A stretch of 64,000 nt of DNA from Actinomycetes bacterium (lineage in GTDB: Bacteria; Actinomycetota; Thermoleophilia; Solirubrobacterales; JACPNS01): assembly GCA_023404495.1 (NCBI GenBank), contig JAEYBE010000026.1:30115-94114 (forward strand), read 5' to 3'. Positions 58,529 to 64,000 of the stretch are shown piece by piece. Below the pieces are notes generated by a model. That model saw nothing but the letters and a program-made list of their open reading frames with translations, did not search any database and was not told the origin of the DNA. The translations under genes were made by a program, and so were the position numbers. Within the stretch, counting starts at the first letter, position 1; each line of letters begins with the position of its first letter.

Positions 58529-60504
58529 ACGCAACGACCATGCAATTGCAGCCGGAAGGCCCGCGCGATCAGGACCTGCCAGCCGCCGGCTCCCCTGCCG
58601 CGCGCTCGAGCTCACTGCTGGCCGCGCGCCTGCTGGCCCGCCCAGAACTGCTTGCGCTGCTGGCGGCGGCAGCGACGCTATATCTCTGGGGACTCTCGAA
58701 GAACGGCATGGCCAACGAGTACTACGCCGCGACTGTTCGCTCGATGGCAGCCAGCTGGCACAACTTCGTCTACGGCTCGTTTGACATGAACGGGGTGATG
58801 ACCGTCGACAAGCCGCCGCTGGCGTTCTGGGTGCAGGCGCTGTCGGTGAAGCTCTTTGGCTACTCGTCGCTTTCGATGCTTGTCCCGCAGGCACTGATGG
58901 GCGTCGGGACGGTCGCACTGACGTACGACATCGTCTCGCGCCGGTTCGGCCGCTGGCCGGCCTTCGCGGCAGGCACGGTGCTCGCGCTGACGCCGATGAC
59001 GGTCGCGATCTCGCGCCACAACAACCCCGACGCGCTGCTGATCCTGCTCTCGGTCGCGGCGGTCTGGTTCGTGCTGCGCGCTCTGGAAGATGGCCGGACG
59101 CGTTGGATCGCCCTCGCGGGGGCAGCGGCGGGCGGTGCCTTCACGACGAAGATGGGCGCCGGCCTGCTGGTACTTCCAGCGCTGTTTGTCGCCTACCTCT
59201 GGGCCGCGCCGGTGGCGCGTTCACGCGCGCTGGTGCAACTTCTGATCGGCGGCGGCGTCTTCGTTGCGGTGGCCGGAGCATGGCCGCTGCTGATGGCGGT
59301 CACTCCGGCGGCGAGCCGGCCCTGGATATCCGGCACGACCGATAACTCGATCTGGTCGCTGATCACGCAGTACAACGGGCTCGGGCGCCTCAACGGGCAG
59401 CAGGGCGGTCCCGGCGGGATGGGCGGCGGCGGGATGGGCGGCGGAGGCGTATTCGGCGGCGAAGCCGGCTGGTCGCGCCTCTTCAACTCAGCACTTGGCC
59501 CTCAGGTCGCATGGCTGACCGGATTCGCGGTCGTCTCCGCCGGCGCGGTGACCTGGTTCTCGCGGCTCTCCCCGCGCGACGCCAACACCGGATGGATTGT
59601 CGCGGTCGGCGGGTGCTTCGCGACGATCGCCCTGGCGTTCTCGTTTGCCAAGGGGATCTTCCACCCGTACTACAGCTCGCAGCTCGCACCGTTCACGGCA
59701 ATGCTCTTCGGCGCGGGACTTGGGACCTTCACGTCGGGAGATCAGTCGACAGACGAAGGCCGCTTGCGTCGCTATTGGGGCGCGGCCGCCCTGGCTGCGG
59801 GCGCCGTAACCACGCTCTGGGTGCTCGCGAACGCGACCGCCGACCGAATGGATGCCTGGCAGGCGCCGATGGCGCTGATCGTTCTGAGCGCCGCCGCTGT
59901 GCTGGCAATCGCCGGCGCCGATCGACAGATCCGCAAATGGGCGCTGATCGCCGGGGTTTCCGCGCTGCTGGTCGCGCCAGCCGCATGGTCGATTGCCACG
60001 CTCGGACACGCAACCAGCGGAACCTTCCCCGCCGGAGGCTCGCAGGACGCCGGCGGCGGGATGGGCGGCCCGCCCGGCGGCCGGATGACGACCAGGCCGG
60101 GCAGTGCGCCCGGTCAGGGAGGCGGCATGTTCGGCGGCCAGCGCTCCGAGCTGACCACCGCAATCGCGTATGCCAAGGCCCACGGCGGGGGAACGATCGG
60201 CGTCGAGAGTCAATCTGCCGCGGCGCAGTACATCGCCGCCAGCGGAGCTGACGTAGCCGGAATCGGTGGCTTCTCCGGACGCGAGAGCTCTGTCTCGGTC
60301 TCCTGGCTCGCCGACGCCGTGGAAGACGGTCGCCTCCGCTGGATCTACGCCGGCAGCGGCGGGATCGGCGGCGGCTTTGCCGACAGACGGGAGGGCAGCG
60401 AGTCAGCGATCAACGCCGCCGAACAGGCCTGCAAGCAAGTCAACAACTCAGACCTCTACAACTGCGCCGGCCAGTCCCAAGCCCTACAAAGCCTCGCGAA
60501 CTGA
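58525..60504 (+). CDS. GT39 (PMT/ArnT-like) membrane glycosyltransferase, YkcB type
   Basis: A 659-residue polytopic enzyme. After the first helix the lumenal-type catalytic loop MANEYYAATVRSMA and VMTVDKPPLAFWVQAL carries the acidic and DKPP motifs of PMT/ArnT enzymes that use polyprenyl-phosphate sugars. A central glycine-rich loop (GGPGGMGGGGMGGGG, near 293-310) and a second (GGGMGGPPGG) interrupt the helices. The C-terminal soluble domain (AIAYAKAHGGGTIGVESQSA to LADAVEDGRLRWI) is the YkcA/B-type tail. It probably moves a sugar from the lipid made by GT2-GtrA onto a surface polymer or protein. GGAGA eight bases before the ATG at 58525 sets the start. Confidence 0.9.
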   Translation: MNATTMQLQPEGPRDQDLPAAGSPAARSSSLLAARLLARPELLALLAAAATLYLWGLSKNGMANEYYAATVRSMAASWHNFVYGSFDMNGVMTVDKPPLAFWVQALSVKLFGYSSLSMLVPQALMGVGTVALTYDIVSRRFGRWPAFAAGTVLALTPMTVAISRHNNPDALLILLSVAAVWFVLRALEDGRTRWIALAGAAAGGAFTTKMGAGLLVLPALFVAYLWAAPVARSRALVQLLIGGGVFVAVAGAWPLLMAVTPAASRPWISGTTDNSIWSLITQYNGLGRLNGQQGGPGGMGGGGMGGGGVFGGEAGWSRLFNSALGPQVAWLTGFAVVSAGAVTWFSRLSPRDANTGWIVAVGGCFATIALAFSFAKGIFHPYYSSQLAPFTAMLFGAGLGTFTSGDQSTDEGRLRRYWGAAALAAGAVTTLWVLANATADRMDAWQAPMALIVLSAAAVLAIAGADRQIRKWALIAGVSALLVAPAAWSIATLGHATSGTFPAGGSQDAGGGMGGPPGGRMTTRPGSAPGQGGGMFGGQRSELTTAIAYAKAHGGGTIGVESQSAAAQYIAASGADVAGIGGFSGRESSVSVSWLADAVEDGRLRWIYAGSGGIGGGFADRREGSESAINAAEQACKQVNNSDLYNCAGQSQALQSLAN

Positions 60505-60515
60505 CGCGACCCAAA

Positions 60516-60551
60516 TGCCATACCTCCGCCCGATCGGGCGGAGGTATGGCA
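60516..60551. terminator. Perfect 36-bp palindrome between convergent genes
   Basis: Eighteen-base halves are exact complements without spacer, centred on CGATCG (60531-60536). It lies 11 bases after the GT39 stop and seven bases after the convergent ppa stop, the position of a bidirectional terminator, but no T-run follows on either strand. Confidence 0.75.
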
Positions 60552-60558
60552 GGGATCA

Positions 60559-61065
60559 TCACTCTTCGTGCGACTCGCGCCAGGTGGCCTGGGCCTCTTC
60601 GATCACCTTCCAGGCGTCCATCACTCCGAACCACCCTTCGACCTCGACCTCTTTGAGCTCGAGATCTTTGTAGATCGAAAAGAAGTGAGCGATCTCGTCC
60701 TGAAGCTGCTTGGGCACATCGTTGAGCGACTCAAAGGAGTTCCAGTTGGGGTCTGAAACCGGCACGCAGATGACCTTGTCATCTGAGCCCTTGTCGTCGG
60801 TCATGCGAAAGAGCGCGATCGGCTTGACCTCGATCCAGCAGCCGGGGAAAGTCGGTTCTGAGACCAACACCATGGCGTCGAGCGGGTCGCCATCAGCGCC
60901 AATCGATTCGGGGATGAAGCCGTAGTCCAGGGGGTAGACGACGGATGAATAAAGAAAGCGATCGAGCTTGATCGCATTCAGGCGCTCGTCCCACTCATAC
61001 TTGTTTCGCGAGCCCTTGGGGATTTCGACCACCGCATAAAGATGGCCTTCGGGGAGTTCTGTCAT
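60559..61065 (-). CDS. ppa: Inorganic pyrophosphatase, family I
   Basis: A 168-residue soluble pyrophosphatase hydrolysing PPi to two phosphates, driving biosynthesis forward. The family signature DGDPLDAMV (Asp58, Asp60, Asp63) binds metal, with VEIPKGSRNKYE (substrate lysine/arginine), FLYSSVVYPLDYGFIP and a later KDLE acidic patch. Length matches bacterial hexameric enzymes. The ATG is set by TACGCT seven bases upstream (61073-61078). It follows a TetR gene by 29 bases but has its own -10. Confidence 0.96.
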   Translation of the reverse strand: MTELPEGHLYAVVEIPKGSRNKYEWDERLNAIKLDRFLYSSVVYPLDYGFIPESIGADGDPLDAMVLVSEPTFPGCWIEVKPIALFRMTDDKGSDDKVICVPVSDPNWNSFESLNDVPKQLQDEIAHFFSIYKDLELKEVEVEGWFGVMDAWKVIEEAQATWRESHEE

Positions 61066-61072
61066 GCCCCTG

Positions 61073-61078
61073 AGCGTA
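61073..61078 (-). promoter_or_regulatory. -10 element (TACGCT) of the leaderless ppa gene
   Basis: TACGCT on the minus strand with seven bases to the ATG at 61065. The same hexamer and spacing occur before the genes at 30889 and 62542. Confidence 0.55.
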
Positions 61079-61094
61079 CGCGGCGCGTTCGCGT

Positions 61095-61751
61095 TCAGTC
61101 TGCCGTCAGCAGTGCGACCGCGTGATCGACGAGTTCGTCGGCCGCCTTCACAACGCCAGCGATGCCCTCGCGGTGCACGGTCATGCAGACAATCTCATTG
61201 ATCCCGACCACGACCAGCTTCGCCCGCATCAGCGGCAGCGGCGGAACCTCAGGGTGTGCTTCGCGCGATTCGTCGCGCCAGGCGCTGATCATCGTCGCGA
61301 GCATTCCGGTGGCGTCGATCCAGCGGTCGGCCAGGGCCGGGCCGGCCGCCATCGACTCGCTCAGAAACAGCCGCGTGAAGTCGGGCAGGTCGGTGAGCAT
61401 GCGGATGTAGGCGTGCATCCCGACGCGAATGCGCTCGATCGGATCTTCGACCGGACCGGCTTCGGCGACGATCGCCGCGATCAGCATGTCGCGCGTCGTG
61501 TCGAAGGCCTGGAGCAGGCAGTCCTCCTTGCCCGTGAAGTGTTCGTAGAACGTGCGTTTCGAGGTGCCCGCGCGCGAGACGATGTCGATGATCGTGACCT
61601 TGTCGTAGCCGCGATCTGCGGCAAGGCCGACAAACGCCGAGATCAGGCGGCCGCGCTGGGATGCAAGCACGACCTCGCGGTCGAGCTTGTGCCGGCCGCG
61701 CGGCAGCGGCGCGGGCGGGTTGAGCTGTGATTGCTGTGGCAGACCGGACAT
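61095..61751 (-). CDS. TetR family transcriptional regulator
   Basis: A 218-residue TetR protein: helix-turn-helix about 30-78 (FVGLAADRGYDKVTIIDIVS, SKRTFYEHFTGKEDCLLQAF) and a helical ligand domain. It has a Pro-rich leader of about 20 residues. Targets are unknown; the drug-type MFS transporter at 62574 is the best neighbour candidate, although a methyltransferase gene lies between. No leaderless -10 is seen at the usual distance. Confidence 0.9.
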   Translation of the reverse strand: MSGLPQQSQLNPPAPLPRGRHKLDREVVLASQRGRLISAFVGLAADRGYDKVTIIDIVSRAGTSKRTFYEHFTGKEDCLLQAFDTTRDMLIAAIVAEAGPVEDPIERIRVGMHAYIRMLTDLPDFTRLFLSESMAAGPALADRWIDATGMLATMISAWRDESREAHPEVPPLPLMRAKLVVVGINEIVCMTVHREGIAGVVKAADELVDHAVALLTAD

Positions 61752-61795
61752 GGCGATCGGTCAAACCGTACACCGGGTATCCGGCGAAATCGCAC

Positions 61796-62542
61796 TCAGG
61801 GGCGGACGGCGTAGAACCCGCCGTGCCCGGCCGAGAAGCGGTAATCATCGGCGTATGAGGCGAGCGTCGCCGGATCGAATCCGGCCTCGCGCAGGGCCGC
61901 AAACACCGCCTCGTGGTCGTAGAGCGCCAGGCGATGAATCTCGGTGTCTTCTGTCGCCAGACCCGGCTCGGTGCGGCTCGTGATGCGGCGCTCCAGCGTT
62001 TGATCGCCGGGATGCTCGACGGTTTCTGAGGTCACCTGCCACCCGGGTCCCTCCCACATCGTGTGTTCGAGGCGCGGCATCGCCCGGCCCGGCTGAGCGA
62101 CGTCGAAGATGAAGATGCCGTTGCCGACCAGTGCGTCGCGCACGCGCCCGAAGACCGCGCAGATCGCGTCAAACCCGGTGCGCTGGTCGAAGCGATAATT
62201 GAACGCTTCGCCGATCGCCGTCACCGCCACGCAGCCGTCCGGCAACTCCGCGTCGTGGAGCGAGCAGACTTCGAACTTGCCCTCGGGCACCCGATCGCGG
62301 GCGATCGCCACCATGTCGGGTGAGATGTCGAAGCCACAGACGTCGTATCCGGCGTCGGCGATCATCCGCGAGGAGATCCCGCCGCCGCAGGCGAGTTCCG
62401 CGACCGTTCCCGAACTCAGTCGATTGAGCGCCAGTCCGGCAAGCAGCATTTTCGCCGCACCGGTCGCGATGAATCCGAAACCATCGTCGTGTATCCGCGC
62501 GAGCGCCGCGCGGTACGCCTGCTCTGGTTGATCTGAGCCCAT
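61796..62542 (-). CDS. SAM-dependent methyltransferase
   Basis: A 248-residue class I methyltransferase: VAELACGGGISSRMIADAGY (SAM loop), VCGFDISPDMVAIARDRV (acidic ribose-binding Asp), a following FEVCSLHDAELPDG, and FIFDVAQPG. The substrate is not predictable. The ATG at 62542 has TACGCT seven bases upstream (62550-62555); the longer frame overlaps the transporter gene and lacks homology. It starts 31 bases from the transporter stop on the same strand. Confidence 0.86.
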   Translation of the reverse strand: MGSDQPEQAYRAALARIHDDGFGFIATGAAKMLLAGLALNRLSSGTVAELACGGGISSRMIADAGYDVCGFDISPDMVAIARDRVPEGKFEVCSLHDAELPDGCVAVTAIGEAFNYRFDQRTGFDAICAVFGRVRDALVGNGIFIFDVAQPGRAMPRLEHTMWEGPGWQVTSETVEHPGDQTLERRITSRTEPGLATEDTEIHRLALYDHEAVFAALREAGFDPATLASYADDYRFSAGHGGFYAVRP

Positions 62543-62549
62543 ACCGCGC

Positions 62550-62555
62550 AGCGTA
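62550..62555 (-). promoter_or_regulatory. -10 element (TACGCT) of the leaderless methyltransferase gene
   Basis: TACGCT on the minus strand with seven bases to the ATG at 62542. Confidence 0.55.
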
Positions 62556-62573
62556 CGCCGCGCTTCATAGTTC

Positions 62574-64000
62574 CTACTTGGCTGCCACGGCCTCTGGTGG
62601 CTCGGTGGTGAGCACGAGTTCGTCCTCGTCGGCTGTGTTCGGCGACATCGAGCCTGAGCGCTCGATCGCCTCGTCAGTTCCGTGGCGCGGCAGGAAGAGC
62701 GAGAGCACAAACATCGTGCAGAGCAGCCCGAACGAGACCCAGTAGGTCTTGCCGAAGGCCTCCGCGATCAGCGGCGCGAGCTGGTCCTGTGCCCGTGGCG
62801 GGAGCGACTCAAGCGCGCCCAATCCACTCGTCTTGGATGCGACAGCGCCGGCCGCCGGCAGGCTCTGGAGCATTTCGTGTGTCAGGTAGGTCGAGAGGAT
62901 CGCGACACCGATCGAGCCGCCGACCCGCTGGATCGCATTGATCGCGGAGGTCGCGCGCGGAACCTGGTCGTGCTTGAGCGTGACGAAGGCGCTCGACATC
63001 GTCGGCATCATCGTCGCGCCCATCCCGAGCCCCATGACAAACAGCGCGAGGATGATCTGCCAGTAGGGCGTCTCAGCGCCCAGATGCGTCAGGGCGAATG
63101 TGCTGGCCAGCAGCACCAACGCGCCGAACGGGACGATTCGGCCGGAGCCGAAACGGTCGGTGATTTTGCCGGCGACCGGCATCATCAACGCCGCGCCGAC
63201 GCCCTGCGGCGCGATCAGCAGACCGGCGTCAAGCGCCGAAAGTCCGCGCACGATCTGGAAGTAGAGCGGCATCAGGATCATCGCGCCAAAGAACGACATC
63301 GCCAGCACGAACGACGTGCTGGTGGCGATCGCCATCACGCGGTCCTTGAAGAGGCGAACGTCAATCAGCGCGTTTGCCCGGCGTAGGGCATGGACAACGA
63401 ACCCGCCGACCATCGCCAGACCGACGATCATCGGCACAAGCACCTCGGGAGCGTTGAATCCGCCCTGCGGACCGGTTTCGGCCAGGCCGTAGACGAGCGC
63501 AGCGAGACCCGGCGAGAGCAGCAGCAGTCCCTTCCAGTCCAACTCTTCGCCGGGCGAGGGTTCGTCGCGCTGCAGGAAACGCTGGGCCAGCGTGACGGCG
63601 AGGATGCCGATCGGCACGTTGACGTAGAAGATCCAGCGCCAAGAGACGTCGTCCACCAACCAGCCGCCGAGAATCGGGCCGGCGATCGGCGCCAACAACA
63701 TCGGCACGCCGATCACGCCCATCATTCGCCCGACGCGCTGGGGGCCGGCCGCCTGCGTGAGAATCGTCATGCCGACGGGCATGATCATGCCTCCGCCAAA
63801 GCCCTGGAGCACGCGGAAGAAGATCAGCGACTCGGCACTCCAGGCAGCCCCGCAGAGCATCGAGCCGAACGTGAAAAGGGTGACCGAGAGGATGAACAGC
63901 CGTTTGGTGCCAAAGCGGTGCGAGGCCCATCCGGTCAACGGAATCACCGTGGCCAGCGCGAGCAGGTAGCCGGTGGCGACCCACTGGATCGTCGTGAGAT
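62574..64000 (-). CDS. DHA2 (EmrB/QacA) MFS transporter, 5' end outside the window
   Basis: C-terminal 475 residues of a drug-type MFS transporter whose start lies beyond the right edge. The visible part begins with TIQWVATGYLLALATVIPLT (helix 2 region), then GWASHRFGTKR (motif A), GVPMLLAPIAGPILGGWLVD (motif C) and GMGATMMPTMSSAF. The tail is acidic. Without the edge cut it would be about 510-530 residues, the usual length. Expected to export drugs or cell-envelope compounds. TetR at 61095 may control it. Confidence 0.93.
   Translation of the reverse strand, partial: LTTIQWVATGYLLALATVIPLTGWASHRFGTKRLFILSVTLFTFGSMLCGAAWSAESLIFFRVLQGFGGGMIMPVGMTILTQAAGPQRVGRMMGVIGVPMLLAPIAGPILGGWLVDDVSWRWIFYVNVPIGILAVTLAQRFLQRDEPSPGEELDWKGLLLLSPGLAALVYGLAETGPQGGFNAPEVLVPMIVGLAMVGGFVVHALRRANALIDVRLFKDRVMAIATSTSFVLAMSFFGAMILMPLYFQIVRGLSALDAGLLIAPQGVGAALMMPVAGKITDRFGSGRIVPFGALVLLASTFALTHLGAETPYWQIILALFVMGLGMGATMMPTMSSAFVTLKHDQVPRATSAINAIQRVGGSIGVAILSTYLTHEMLQSLPAAGAVASKTSGLGALESLPPRAQDQLAPLIAEAFGKTYWVSFGLLCTMFVLSLFLPRHGTDEAIERSGSMSPNTADEDELVLTTEPPEAVAAK

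Noticed and set aside
62543..62710. N-terminal extension of the methyltransferase frame
   Set aside because: It overlaps the transporter 3' end with Arg/Ser-rich low-complexity translation; TACGCT seven bases before 62542 supports the shorter form.

Overview
The window is GC-rich, densely packed bacterial DNA that most likely belongs to an actinobacterium of the class Thermoleophilia (Solirubrobacter/Conexibacter/Patulibacter-like). This is inferred from gene content and gene style: DUF7144, DUF6325, SHOCT and DUF5718 proteins, an F420-type PPOX enzyme, NhaA-DsbA and glutaminase-STAS-cNMP fusions, secreted proteins with basic Lys/Arg-rich C-terminal beta domains, and many leaderless starts. 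It looks chromosomal. I see no insertion sequence, integrase, prophage module, CRISPR array or rRNA. The only RNA gene is an initiator tRNA at 13861-13934. No gap between genes exceeds 300 bases.

Layout. 1-10.8 kb: DUF7144 protein and Ppx/GppA back to back; a three-gene translationally coupled operon (MBL hydrolase, holin-alkaline phosphatase fusion, AI-2E transporter); a SHOCT membrane protein; the NhaA-DsbA fusion; a beta-propeller cytochrome c lipoprotein; a GAF protein. 10.9-16.3 kb: two collagen-like secreted proteins, a lipoprotein, tRNA-fMet, and a delta-60-repeat secreted protein coupled to a membrane protein. 16.5-19.2 kb: a NarL-type two-component system. 19.2-28 kb: DUF1428, a PhoX-like protein, DUF2007, a secreted esterase, a secreted GH3 beta-glucosidase, a beta-propeller/PKD protein, AraC and VOC proteins. 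28-33 kb: three TetR regulators interleaved with two secreted lipases, then a PPOX enzyme. 33-42 kb: a sugar porter, two drug-type MFS transporters, SHOCT and DUF6325 proteins, an SRPBCC protein and a FadH-like reductase. 42-52 kb: HAD phosphatase, bPH2 and DUF5718 proteins, amidase, a glycine-zipper membrane protein, a lysozyme-like secreted protein, the glutaminase fusion, a phospholipase D-like protein and PPK2. 52-60.5 kb: a cell-surface polysaccharide region with WecB and a processive GT2, then an OmpR two-component system, GT2-GtrA and a GT39 protein resembling the Bacillus ykoGHTS/ykcAB arrangement. 60.5-64 kb: inorganic pyrophosphatase, TetR, a methyltransferase and a drug-type MFS transporter cut by the window end.

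How the genes may work together. Envelope biology dominates: secreted hydrolases (GH3, lipases, esterase, PhoX-like, lysozyme-like), surface polysaccharide synthesis with its own two-component system, and collagen-like and beta-propeller surface proteins. A phosphate theme also recurs: Ppx, PPK2, Ppa and two predicted phosphatases.

The strongest global signal is regulatory. Twelve genes on both strands have a TANNNT hexamer exactly 7 bases before an ATG or GTG, and about ten more have a related hexamer at 6 or 8 bases. This predicts leaderless transcription and fixes several start codons. Two spacer-free perfect palindromes (48 and 36 bp) in intergenic DNA are the most unusual non-coding structures. 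Gene functions come from recognised motifs and family knowledge; no database search was run.
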